DNA of 64,000 nucleotides from the NCBI GenBank assembly GCA_934047225.1, contig OW204004.1, positions 3,538,401 through 3,602,400 of the forward strand, read 5' to 3'. This DNA comes from Ypsolopha sequella (lineage: Eukaryota > Arthropoda > Insecta > Lepidoptera > Ypsolophidae). The notes under the pieces were generated by a model, which worked only from the letters and a program-made list of their open reading frames with translations, was not told where the DNA came from and made no database searches. The first letter of the stretch is position 1; the number at the start of each line of letters is the position of its first letter. Positions 53,381 to 64,000 of this stretch are shown piece after piece. A program made the position numbers and the translations under genes.

Positions 53381-53578
53381 TTATTATTACATACGGCTTG
53401 AACACTCTCGTGTGATTGTTGTTGACTATATGCTGCCCGTTTGACAACGACGGTGAACGCCGCGTCGTCGTCCTAAGAATGACACTCGCCTTGATAATGC
53501 CGAAGTTGTATCGGTGAAACGGTTGGCATATAGTCAACAACAATCACACGTGAGTGTTCAAGCCGTATGTAATAATAA
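53381..53578. mobile_element. Repeat R, copy 2 (palindromic MITE)
   Basis: About 50-bp inverted ends begin TTATTATTACATACGGCTTG and include TGATTGTTGTTGACTATATG. The centre is CG-rich (GACGGTGAACGCCGCGTCGT). Confidence 0.7.
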
Positions 53579-54571
53579 ATTTTATATTGATTAAATTTTC
53601 AATTTTATATTGATTAACTGTTCAATTTTATATCCTAATTAAAAAATTAACGTTACACCTTCCGTTCCGTTCCGGTGACTCATCCAGCCAGCAGCTCTGC
53701 TGCAATGGTGTGAAGACCCAAGGGCCAAGACATCGGTGAGCCACGTACCATACGGGAGGTAGAGAAGCAGCTGCAGGATCGAGAAGTGAAAGGAGGTTGT
53801 AGGCCCACCCGAATTCAAGCATCGTAAAGTGAGAATCTAAGGATTAAATAGATACAATAATTTGTGTGTTATAATATAAAGGAAAATAATCAATCGGGCG
53901 AATAAAAATAGGAATAAATACCAAAGCGTGCGACTAAAAATACTGAGTGGGCGAATTTAAAGTATGAAATCAAAAATAATTTAACAAAAGTCTAAAAACA
54001 GGTGCGACGACGAGCGAAGCGAGGAGGAGCGTGTTAGGTTTACATGCAGGTAAGACAAAATAAAGAGCCGCGCGAAGCGGAGCGGAGCGAGGCGACGTTC
54101 CTAGTTTTATTACTTAAAATTAAATTCTATATTCACTAAAATAGAGAATTGTTCGCCTGAGAATTATTCAACTCAACTCAAATTTGTATTTTCAAGTCGC
54201 CGTTTCCAAAATTTTTATCCGGCAACAGTCTTTCGCCCATTTATTATTTTAGTACGATTTATTCAGTATTTTTGACACCTTAAATTTGAATTTATATTTG
54301 CTCGTTTAAATACTATCCTAATATAAATATGGATTTAATGAAGGCTGTGCTTTGAAGTGTGGATATGCCCGGTGATAAATGGTAAAAATCCACTATAATT
54401 TAATAATTCGTCTGTAATGCAGGCCCAGTTTGTCATTCGGGTTCCGATTCTGTATCTATTTCATGTAGTTTGTAGGTTTCTTCTGCTGTCTTCGTTAGAA
54501 GGAGCCTGTTTCTAGAAATGTTTTGCCGTATTCTTAGGGTTATTGTATTTCGGAATCGTTACCTGCACAAG
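53579..54571. other. No gene supported
   Basis: Holds a moderately GC-rich block at 53650-53825 with a 64-codon minus-strand frame and no recognisable motif, then AT-rich sequence with GAAGCGAGGAGGAGCG and GCGAAGCGGAGCGGAGCGAG purine stretches near 54010-54095. Confidence 0.4.
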
Positions 54572-54679
54572 ACGAGACTGGCTAAGTCTGACAAAACTCT
54601 CAACGTCCTAGCTCCGAAGGTATTTAATCACCTTCGGAGCTAGGACGTTGAGAGTTTTGTCAGACTTGGCCAGTCTCGT
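54572..54679. repeat. Near-perfect 50-bp hairpin, 8-base loop
   Basis: The arms at 54572-54621 and 54630-54679 are inverted copies with one mismatch (GGCTAAG against GGCCAAG), separated by ATTTAATC. The arm begins ACGAGACTGGCTAAGTCTGA. Read on the plus strand the left arm and flank encode KTRLAKSDKTLNVLAPKVFN, which resembles the tail of a LINE RT protein, so the hairpin may be an inverted duplication of a retroelement fragment. Confidence 0.8.
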
Positions 54680-56229
54680 TAATGTCCTTCCGGAAGACAT
54701 AAAGTTCGCTAACCGTTTTTAATTATAGGCTAAAGAAGTTATTGGTCAGTATGGCGTTTTTTACCGGTGTCGCGTTGGCCCAGGTAAAATACACATAAAA
54801 TCTTATGTTTAAAAAGTATTTATATAGAACTGACATTTATTTTTTCCTCGACTATTATTATTTAAATAATTAATATTTTTTGATAAACTGTTTTTTTTTT
54901 ATCAAATATTTAACTAATGCTTTTAATTTAATATACAAAAATGACGTCTAAATTTTTATTTACCAATAAATGATTTTTATTTGTATTTGTATTCCAACCA
55001 TCTTGTAAAGCTTGATTACCTTAAAATTAAACTTGTTACCACAAAGATTTTTTCATTTTTCCAAAGACGATGAAAGGCTCAGAATCTAAGCCAAAGTGCC
55101 TTTAATTACTGTATAAAGGCAATACTATCCGAAAAAGAGTTTGTAAATACGGTCAGCAGCAAGCAAACGCAATTATTGTACTGAGAAAGCCGACGCGGTT
55201 TAGCGTTGCGGGACCGATAGCAGACAAATTATCCGGGAAACATTTTAAGCTGAATATTTTAACAACAATTGTAGTAATACATGTTATACTTGTACATTTT
55301 GAAATTGTCGAACTTAAAAGAAATTGAATGCATTTAATTTGAAGAATGCCAACTGAGAGCTTATTAACCAAAATCTGGGTGACTAGTACGCCGCGGTGGC
55401 GTTAACACTAGTGGTTTTAATTTAGTCTTTACGTACCATTTTTAGTCCAATACGTTGGCTTGGTTGTACCCAGTTCTGTGGTCCCAGGGTTCTGAAGGGC
55501 TCTAATATGATGCCCACGCCAGCTTACCTGAAGATGGGACAGAACAACTGTGTCAAAACAGGACACCACCCTAGCGACCTGTCGCTTTTATACAAGGTAT
55601 CCTCATTATGTCGGATCTCTTAGTGTTGCTTTAATTAATTCTCACCCAAAACCAACATCGCAAAGTAGCAAAAATACATCCAACATTCTTGTTATTGTTG
55701 TAACGGCCGGATTCAAAGGCACACTACGTAGCCTGGCAGGTGATCGCCTTTGCCCAACCGTATTATATCTCGTTTGCTTTGATTGAACCTCAAACAATTC
55801 GTTCTAACCACCATGTGGAGCTGCTGGAATGCCAGGTTATATTCGTGCTAGCTAAAGCAGTAAATTTTTTAAACAAGTTTTTGTTTTGCTGTCTGTACCT
55901 TTGTTACCCAATTGCATTACCCGGCACTTTTTGTAGCAATTAAGCTACGATTATTATTGGTTTTTGTCTACCAGGTCTTTATGTTCTGCCAAAACGAAAT
56001 ACCTTCACTACGTTTACGGGTTTCTGCGGAATATTGCTCTAGAACGGATAAGTTTTGTGAATGCCATTTCTAAGGAAATTTTACTTTACATTCTACTCTT
56101 TGCAACATAGCAAAAGTGATATAAAGTGGCATACGTGACTGACAACTAACATTGTTATAGATAAAATTATACTTTGGTATACCGCGAAATTGTTGTAGGT
56201 TTGAAGATATAAATAAAGTGATTATATAA
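54680..56229. other. No gene seen
   Basis: 1.5 kb of AT-rich sequence. Open frames (55153-55371, 55550-55786, 55740-55943) are short, with no motif, conserved domain or splice-compatible context that I can recognise. Confidence 0.4.
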
Positions 56230-57045
56230 TTTATAGGAAATAAAACTCTTCGGGACGAGCCCCTCTGCAAGCTGGAGCAAACAAAACTGCTCGAAGGAGC
56301 AACCGACCCAGCAGACCGGGCCCGTCTCCTAGCCTCCAATGAACGCGAGTCGGGTTATTGGTTGAACGCCATCCCATCTAGTAATATCGGCACCTTATTA
56401 GACCGTAACACTTTGAGTTTGGCTTGCGGTCTTCGCTTAGGCACGAAGATCAATGAACCACACCGTTGCCGTTGTGGAGTGCACGTCGGCCAGTTCGGGC
56501 ACCATGGTCTATCATGCCAGCTAAGCGCCGGACGTTCAGCCCGCCACGCTAACCTCAATGACGTCATCCGTCGGGCCCTTGTCAGTGCCAATGTACCGAG
56601 CATTCTCGAACCACCAGGGTTAACCCGGAACGATGGTAAGCGGCCCGATGGAATGACGCTCCTTGCATGGAAGCATGGCAAGCCGCTTGTGTGGGACGCC
56701 ACATGTGCAGACACACTTGCCCCGTCCTACCTACAGGCTACCTCGGTTGGTGCTGGCGCGGCTGCAGAGGCAGCGGAGTCCCGAAAGCGGCGCGGGTATG
56801 TCGCCCTTGGCGAGGGCTACATATTTGCGCCGTTCGGAGTTGAAACTCTGGGACCATGGGGCCCAAGTGCGCGACGACTGTTTCAAGAACTGTCGTCGCG
56901 TCTGGTCGACGCCTCTGGTGATCCAAGAGCTGGAGCTTACCTCGGCCAGAGGATTAGTCTATCGATTCAACGAGGTAACGCTGCCAGTCTCTTGGGTACT
57001 CTCCCCAGCGGCAACGATCTAAATCAAATTTTTCATTTAATTTAA
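56230..57045 (+). pseudogene. RLE-type non-LTR element, C-terminal part, best copy
   Basis: Open from 56230 (after TAA at 56227) to the stop at 57043-57045, about 271 codons. Numbered from the internal methionine at 56362: LSLACGLRLG at 18-27; a zinc knuckle C36-x1-C38-x8-H47-x4-C52; then KRPDGMTLLAWKHG with P95-D96, and VWDATCADT with D112. This order (CCHC, then PD...x15...D) is that of the restriction-like endonuclease C-terminal to the RT in R2-type elements. YIFAPFGVETLGPWGPSARR and SIQRGNAASLLGTLP follow. The RT is missing, so the copy is 5'-truncated at about 56230; the part present is undamaged. The clade is not determined. Confidence 0.75.
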
Positions 57046-57137
57046 GATATTTTTAATTAGTATAATAATAAATTATTATAGTTCAAACTCTTCGGACATT
57101 CAAAATATAATAACGGCGCATTACAAGACACAAAAAT

Positions 57138-57443
57138 CCTTCGACCAAAATAAAATAAATAGACGGGCCATAGCGTACAGATTTTTGAACTCTGTAAAGT
57201 GAGCGCCGGCTCTCACTTCATCTCTGTCTCTGTCTGTTAGAAGAGTGACACGTACGTTTATTATTACATGCCATCCAAATAACTGACGAAATAATACTTT
57301 CTTGTGCATTTACAAAGTCCAAAAAGCAAAATAAACATAAAAATAAAAATTAGGTATTGAAGTATATATCCAATTGCTTAGACTCGTTATGAGTGAGCAA
57401 ACTGTAAAGACAAGGCCCGTCCATACATTTTATTTTGGTCGAA
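57138..57443. mobile_element. Inverted-repeat element downstream of the RLE copy
   Basis: CTTCGACCAAAATAAAATAA near 57138 and TTTTATTTTGGTCGAAG ending near 57443 are inverted, followed inward by GACGGGCC/GGCCCGTC. About 305 bp, no ORF. Confidence 0.5.
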
Positions 57444-57524
57444 GCAAAAATCAATATGAAGCAAAATGTCTGAGAAAAATAAATCTCTAACGGGGCTCGA
57501 ACTTGTAAACGCATACTTAGTATC

Positions 57525-58110
57525 GCCGAATAGGTGCTTTCTAAAGCCTCGTTTATGGCCAAACCAAGAATATTGAAAAAATGTATAATGATGAATTATC
57601 AACTCTAAGACAACATATGTAAAAATTTTCTGTTTAAAACCACCAGAAGTTCTATATGAAAATAATTTTGTTTAAAAAATGTTTTGACTTGAATTCCCTA
57701 CCGCTCCTAAGGGATTTGATCGATTTAATTCACGTCTGCTTTGATAAATAGATACACTTAGTAGTGTTTAATGTTTGTTTAAAGTAACGAAGCATAAACA
57801 CAGCTGCCTTTTAGTTGACAGCTGTCGATTTGTACCTTTCACTTTACCTGTCGAACACACACGAAGAACACCTATCAATTAACAAACGACGAAGACTGTG
57901 GCAATTACTTTTTATAATACGAGTATAAAGCCAATCAATTACCTAAATTAACTATTATTTACATTCCTGGGGCGTCCTTTTTACAAGTAGCTATAAACAT
58001 GTCATAGGATTATTCAATCGAACAATCACGTCCATGTGAAAAGTATTGTTTTCTTCTATTTCGCTTCTATCAAGGACGCAGCAAGCTTCGTAGCAGCCAC
58101 TATGCATTGC
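57525..58110 (+). repeat. Dispersed repeat MM, copy 2
   Basis: Direct copy of 47300-47650, interrupted by about 220 bases of unrelated sequence at about 57770-57990. It lacks the terminal CGCCTTAA. Confidence 0.6.
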
Positions 58111-58921
58111 GCGCTGATAAGGGGAACGAAAATACAAACAGAAATAAAATGTCAGCTTTCGGATGATTTTGTTGCAATAATCAGGTTACGTATAGCCATA
58201 AAAAAAATACATGTTTTTGGTTAAACTTTAAGGTATTCATTTTCCACAAACCACGTTAATCGATTCATATTTGTACTGTCAATGAATTTTTTTGTAACCC
58301 TCTATTGCACACTTCTTATCGATTTTGTTTCAGGTATCGCTTTCGCGATTTTGTTGGGTTTTTTTTTAATAAAATTAGTGTGAATGATATCTATTCATTT
58401 TCCAAATACCACGTTATTCGGGTCAAAAAAAGCACCCCCTTTTTCCAAAAATACGTAAATCCACTGATGCAGTCAGCGGCAGCAAGATATTGTCAGTCTA
58501 CGCCTAGCGTTGGCGCCCGTAAGACGTGGAACCTGTGCCCTTTTTTGCAAGCTATAAATATCTCCCAAAACTACTTCAAAACACATTGACATTAATTTTA
58601 TAAAGTAATATTTCGAGGAGCATCATATTCCTGCCGTTAAAAACTCAACAAAATATGCGTATGAGTGATTTAGCTACATCGTGCCATAGTCATAACAACA
58701 AAACTGAATGAATTTGGAATGAATTCATACTTTTATGCGGGAAAATAATATATGTTACTCTAAAAGAATAATTTTGTGATCGTTATTGAAACCCAAATTA
58801 ATTTACTTATACTTACTGAGATCTGTAACAAAGGTTTTTTTCGTGAAATTACCCTCTAGTATTGGCTCACCATTTCAGGTCCAATAAGTGAAGTTTTTTG
58901 CAACTTATATAGGTACACTTA
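58111..58921. other. No gene seen
   Basis: A 94-codon frame (58305-58589) lacks any recognisable motif. No shared repeat was found. Confidence 0.4.
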
Positions 58922-60672
58922 CTTGGGATAAATCGCCAAGCATTTAAAATATAGAAATTTATTTTGAAATATTTACAGTGCATGGCAAAATTATTAGGTC
59001 GTAGATAATCCTGTCGGTACATGTTCAGGTTCTGTTACGCAAAATGAAAACAATGAAACTCTTTTAAGATTAATTTGTTATCCCTATGTTTGTCTGTCTG
59101 TCCGTTTGTCTAGACAATTTTTTCTGGGTAAAATTAATAAATACCAATATAAACGGCCCTCTATAGAGCTGTAAAAACATACTTTTGACGTTTTTATTTA
59201 TATAATTTTTTTTTTACGTTTTTCATACAAATTTTCTCACTATGAAAATGTAGGGATGAACACTTGAGATAATATTTTGCATTTAAAAGTCAATACAGAA
59301 AGGAATTGTTGAACAAATAATGTAAAAAATATGAAAACCATGTTGTTCTATTCTAAAGGGATTAATTATCTACTGTTCAATGTGGCGATAGCTTTGTTTA
59401 TTTTTTTCCTTGAATTATTTTTTACTAAGATAACAAATAGTTTAATACAAGGTTTTCCTTAAGAGGTCCCTTTACCCCTGTATTTTTCTTAAAATTCATA
59501 CAATAGGTATAAACCGAATGTGAAGTCTACAGCTTATTTTCTTCATATCTTTTTTCATGAGTATATTCTAGTGACATCTAACTACGTCTCTATACAGCCC
59601 AAAAAGCAAAATTTGATAAAACACCATCATAATAGCTGTCAGGATATCGTCAATATTGCCTCGTTTTTACACAAAGTTTAACAAGTTTGTATATTTTTAT
59701 CTATACTGGAAATAAAAAAGAGAGAAATACAGATGTCGTTCATGTTAAGATGACTAAGTTTACACACTTTGCTAAGTATAAACAATTACCGTTTCATGGA
59801 AAACTGTTTTGACCTGAAACCATTTCACAAATTCAATTAACTTATTTTGAATATCTTGTCATCTTGCACTTCTTGATGAGAAATACAATTTCAATAAGTA
59901 AAAATACAACTTTTAGTTAAAAGTCTGCTGTATGCATTAAAATATTTTTAATTATATTACAATAGTAATAAAATTATTGGCTTATCCGTCGTCGTGATAC
60001 CAGCCGTGAATTTCTAAAATAATCTGATATCACGCTTATGGAAAACCCAATTATTTTGAAGATACCATAATATCATTAAAATATGTTTATGCATTTAGCA
60101 AACTTTTAACAATAAATTGTCTTAGCTAAAAGTTGTACTTTACCGTTATAATTATTTCTTAATATTTTGTTACAAATTCGGAGAAATGGCCCTTAAGGAA
60201 AACCTTGTATGAAAATATTTGTTATCTTTGTAACAAAGAAAAAAAAATAAACAAAGCTATCGCCACATTGAACAAACAGTAAATTATTAATCCCTTTAGA
60301 ATAGAAAGATATGGTTTTATATTTTTTACATTATTTGTTCTACAGTTCCTTTCTGTGCTTTCTTTCAAATGCAAAATATTATGTGAAGTGTTGATCTCTA
60401 TATTTTCATAAGGAGAAAATTTGTATGAAAAGGTTAAACAAAAGGCCATAAAAACGTTATAATATGTATATTTTACAGGGCTGTAAATATTAGCATTTAT
60501 TGATTTAACCCAGAAAAATTGCCTAGACAAACGGACAAACAGACAAACATAGGGACAACAAATTAATCCTAAAAGAGTTTTGTTTTTTCATTTTGCGTAA
60601 AGGGACCTGAACATTTCAAACTATGATACTAATAAATTTCTATATTTTAAACACTTGGCGATTTATCCCAAG
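58922..60672. mobile_element. Element U: 1.75-kb foldback element with about 500-bp inverted arms
   Basis: CTTGGGATAAATCGCCAAG at 58922 is mirrored by CTTGGCGATTTATCCCAAG ending at 60672. Further mirrored blocks are GTCTGTCCGTTTGTCTAGAC with AATTTTTTCTGGGT, TTCTAAAGGGATTAAT, and GTGGCGATAGCTTTGTTTAT. The arms run to about 59480 and 60185, with clear divergence. The centre (about 59490-59890) has a separate copy at 27945-28345. Frames inside the arms are not genes. Confidence 0.75.
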
Positions 60673-61499
60673 GGTAAACAGGTGTCCCAAAAGTCAACGC
60701 TTTCCCTTGGAAGGCTGGTAGGCCAGCTCATGACTGACCAGAATATCAAATTATGACCTCAGCAAAAAGTAGATAGTCTTCGAGTTGATGGTACTTTTTA
60801 TAAATTCGAATAGATTTTTGAGAGTCACCAGTTCTAAATTCTAAGAATAAAATTTTTGTTGCGCAACTCTGAATAGTCATGCTATTGATAAAGTCAAAAA
60901 TAAACCTTGAAATGCTGTTACATCAGGAAGAAAAATAAAAACCCAATTTATGAGCAATTTTTTGTAATTAGGTTAGTTCGATACCACACCCTGAAAAAAA
61001 ATGTCCTATGTTAGTTTTGCAAATTGTCTTAAATAACGGCTCATCAAATATTGTTTTTCAAATGATCTGGCAATTTCTGTGTATTACTTTTGAAAAAAAA
61101 GTTATTGCTATTTTACTACCAAAGGAGCTGCGTATTTTTTTAAATAATTATAATTTAGAATGAAAGAGTGGCGGGCAGTAAAAATATTTGACGTTCATTA
61201 GAAATGCGATTTAACACGCGTTAGAGTGAGATAAATAGTGACGCTATTTAAAATGAGTTGGAATGAGATAGTAACGCAGTTAAACGTGGTTGAATGAGAG
61301 AGGCATAATTGATATAGGCTACAGTGAGATAGATAGTGACGTGGTGCATTCCTTCTGAGAATATTTGTTAGTTTCCACTTTTTGTAATAACAACTTTAGT
61401 AAACAAAATTTGTAAAGAAATTTTTGGTCCAATTTATTTTTCCGCAAGTGTAAAACCAGCTCAACGGGCGAAAAATATTTAAAGAATGGGTAATGGTGA
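60673..61499. other. No gene seen
   Basis: AT-rich. Variants of GAGATAGATAGTGACG recur loosely near 61220-61340. No supported ORF. Confidence 0.4.
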
Positions 61500-61680
61500 C
61501 AATTAACCGTCACAATATTATTATGTATCTCTAAAGGAGTGTCTGAAATGTTCCGAGGGTCAACTGATAAATCAAACACTCAAAAAACCACTTTTAGCCG
61601 ACCATAATAAATTTACGTCCCGACGTGATAGCAAGTAGGATCAATGCCGTGTGACGATGATCGAAATACACTAATAAATT
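61500..61680 (-). repeat. Degraded SINE fragment
   Basis: Shares GGAGTGTCTGAAATGTTCCG and TTTACGTCCCGACGTGATAG with the SINE bodies at 14281 and 23456; the head is lost. Confidence 0.5.
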
Positions 61681-61974
61681 AGATAAAATAAAATACGTAT
61701 TACTTTTGACCCTGCCTCGTCCACTCTATTCGTATTTTTGCTATGGTGACGCGAGCTTAGAGACCGGGACGAATTTCCCCCCGCGCGCTATCGTAAAATA
61801 GAATAAGCCACGCCCGGAACTGGTTTTTGTTTTGGCTATGTCATACTCTTCGAGCTGCTAATTTGGCGATGATAATCGCCTTAACCAGTTCATTTACCGA
61901 GAACTACTAAAAACTTCCAAATATAGTAACTACTCGATAGACCAATTAGTAATGTATAAGGTTAAATAATATTC

Positions 61975-62113
61975 TGAGACTGTTCCTTTTGCCACATAAG
62001 TGCATAGGAATACTATTATTTAGTTAAGTTAACATGTATTTTTTTGTATTTCTATGTACATCTTACATCTTGTGGCAATAAATACCTTTTGATTTTGATT
62101 TTTTGATTTTGAT
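61975..62113 (+). repeat. Retroposon 3' end with (TTTTGAT)n tail
   Basis: TTGTGGCAATAAATACCTTT is followed by a TTGATTTTGATTTTTTGATT tail. The parent element is not assigned. Element T starts at the end of the tail. Confidence 0.5.
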
Positions 62114-62934
62114 ATTAGTTGGCGAAACTCAAAACATAGGTAGTACTAGTCTATATGAACAACTGTTTGTATGGGAGCTAAGCGAAATTCGCAACTGTTT
62201 TTATCTTCCTCCCATACAAATTGCCCCGATCAGCTCACTGGTCCAGTAAGGAAACAAATGAACGCTGCGATGTCCCAGCGAAACTGAGGGAAATATCGAC
62301 GCGTTTTGTGTTTTAAACTCTCGATAAGTTTCGATTTGATAAATGTTCTTAAAATAATTTTTTAAATACCGTTTTTTGTTATTTCACTTATTAATAGTTC
62401 TATTCTACGTGTTTTAAATTTGACTACGCTAAACGATAGTTTTCTAGTAGAAAAAAAATATTTTATCAGTGGTTGAATTCATAAAATCACAACTACTTAA
62501 AGCACTCGAAATAAGAAAACTAAAGTTTTATCCAAAAAAGTAACCAGGTAAGATTATTGTTGAAGATATGGGAATAAATGTTACCTGAATAAATTTCTTG
62601 TTTTTGTCATAATTTTTACGTGACGTTTGCATGAATGAGACTCTCAACGCGTAGAACATAAATAAAGGTATGTTTAAAGCCTAAAAAACCTATTAAAAGT
62701 AGCATTAAAGTAAATGAAAAAATATGTTTTGAAATCTTCAAATTCCACACTATAAATTAACGTAAAATGTATTTTATTTATTGCTTTCTTACTAACTAAA
62801 ATAAAATCTTTCTTTTCTGATAATTCTGCAAGAATACTGATTTTTAGGGGACTGGAGCCTTAAGAATTTCGCTTAGCTCCCATACAAACAGTTGTTCATA
62901 TAGACTAGTTATTTTGAGTTTCGCCAACTAATAT
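62112..62934. mobile_element. Element T: 820-bp foldback element
   Basis: ATATTAGTTGGCGAAACTCA at 62112 and TGAGTTTCGCCAACTAATAT ending near 62934 are inverted. Pairing continues through CTAGTCTATATGAACAACTG and TTTGTATGGGAGCTAAGCGA, with an 11-base insertion in the left arm. No ORF. Confidence 0.75.
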
Positions 62935-62941
62935 TATTTTA

Positions 62942-63218
62942 CCTTATTTATGTGAACGCTCGCAAGGGCGTTGTGTGCAACGGGCCCGGACTGAAAATCA
63001 GCGCTGTCGGTCTTACTTTGTTAGACTACAGCATATGCTGAGTCCTTGGCCTTTTTGTCTGCTGCGATACATGACTTCTTCTAGTTTAGTCACATTGTTT
63101 TTTCTTATTTTTATTTCGTTAAATGTCTCCTTTTAAGCTTTTATTATGTAATTGTATTGTGGCAGATAAATAAACAGATATTCTATTCTATTCTATTCTA
63201 TTCTATTCTATTCTATTC
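62942..63218 (+). repeat. Retroposon 3' end with (TTCTA)n tail
   Basis: A 3'-UTR-like stretch with GGACTGAAAATCAGCGCTGT and GGCAGATAAATAAACAGATA ends in seven TTCTA units (63178-63215). Related to the minus-strand end at 7995-8160. Confidence 0.55.
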
Positions 63219-63319
63219 ATTTCACGTCGTAAGATCGTATGATTCATAGCGAAATCCATCGTCTGAGTAAAACTATAAATATTACGAAAGATGATAGAAA
63301 ATGTTCTATGCATAAAGAC

Positions 63320-63783
63320 TAGGGATGCAACGATTACGAAGCGGTGCATCGTTTTGCAACAATGTTTTATCATTTATCACTTTTATTGAAATATACAAGG
63401 TGACTTTTTGATCATCGTCCAAATTCATACTAGAGACTTGATAAGTGATCAGTATCTTGGATCAATAACAATTTTTGTGAAATTTGTAAAATGAAATTTC
63501 GGCTTCCCATAGAAATTAACTTCCAGTTCCGAGTGAATCACTATGGGGAGTCGAAATTTCATTTTACGTATTTTACAAAAATTGTTATTGATCCAAGATA
63601 CTGATCACTTACCAAGCCACCAGTATGAATTTGGACGATGGTCAAAAAGTCACCTCCTATATGCTATGAAAACACATTCTGAGGATATCTGACACTTTTT
63701 TTTCAAATAATCGTAATGCATCTGTTATCGTAATAAATAACGATTAGTTTCGTAATCGTAATGGGCAAATTGTTGCATCCCTA
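63320..63783. mobile_element. hAT-like MITE with nested K
   Basis: TAGGGATGCAACGATTACGA at 63320 and GTTGCATCCCTA ending at 63783 form short inverted ends of the A/GGGATGCAAC type seen in hAT elements. The flanking octamers ATAAAGAC and ATAAAACT could be a decayed 8-bp duplication. Repeat K copy 4 is inserted inside. Confidence 0.55.
63393..63662. mobile_element. Repeat K, copy 4
   Basis: Full palindromic K (ATATACAAGGTGACTTTTTG ... AAAAAGTCACCTCCTATA), very close to copy 3 at 30935-31203. Nested in the hAT-like element. Confidence 0.75.
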
Positions 63784-64000
63784 ATAAAACTTATGATAAC
63801 CTTTACTATGGAATGAAAACCCGGCATTGCAAAAATATTATCTACTGCTACCTGCTCTATAAATTTGTGTTGAAGAGATATTTTTATGAAACAACCTTCT
63901 TTTTTTGGCGATTACAGGGTTGACCTAAGGGTTTCTAACGTTGACCACATATAATAAAAGTTATTGGAGGGTTGGGTCACGATGTAATCATGTCACCCTA

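Noticed and set aside
53622..53822. 64-codon minus-strand frame in a GC-richer block
   Set aside because: No splice sites, domain or signal peptide recognised; cannot be supported as an exon.

Overview
This is a stretch of AT-rich, repeat-dense insect chromosome, almost certainly from a moth or butterfly (Lepidoptera). The evidence is a tRNA-derived SINE family, several repeat tails and motifs that I recognise as common in lepidopteran intergenic DNA, an arthropod-type TATA plus TCAGT core promoter, and very many short inverted-repeat elements. I cannot place it to family or species.

I can support only one host gene. It lies on the minus strand, 23213-30048, with two exons (29949-30048 and 23213-23421) joined across a 6.5-kb intron. 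It encodes a 102-residue secreted peptide with a signal peptide and ten cysteines that resembles a TIL-type serine protease inhibitor. A TATA box and an initiator sit at the expected spacing upstream. The intron is filled with transposon copies.

The largest mobile element is a young BEL/Pao LTR retrotransposon at 37220-44876 on the minus strand. Its LTRs are nearly identical and it has a perfect 5-bp target duplication (AAATT). It carries gag and a pol with protease, RT, RNase H, integrase and a C-terminal domain. Gag and pol are in the same frame, separated by a single TGA followed by CTA, the context known from leaky stop codons. One frameshift breaks pol inside the RT. Other retroelements are a non-LTR element with its endonuclease region deleted (about 9745-11690), and four 5'-truncated copies of a non-LTR family whose C terminus carries a CCHC knuckle and a PD...D restriction-like endonuclease core (13.8, 15.0, 30.3 and 56.2 kb).

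Most of the rest is short non-autonomous elements, labelled by letter in this annotation: A (five copies), B (TTAA ends), C (CAG target duplications), J, K, L, M, N, P, R, S, T, U, V, W, X, Y, Z and MM. Several are nested; 18.8-21.5 kb is a stack at least four insertions deep. There are four tandem arrays: 53 bp x3 (11.8 kb), 55 bp x7 (15.8 kb), about 24 bp x20 (33.5 kb) and 51 bp x11 (34.4 kb). I saw no convincing tRNA or rRNA gene, no CRISPR array and no bacterial feature. All copy relationships were read by eye, so repeat boundaries are accurate to roughly 5-15 bases unless stated.
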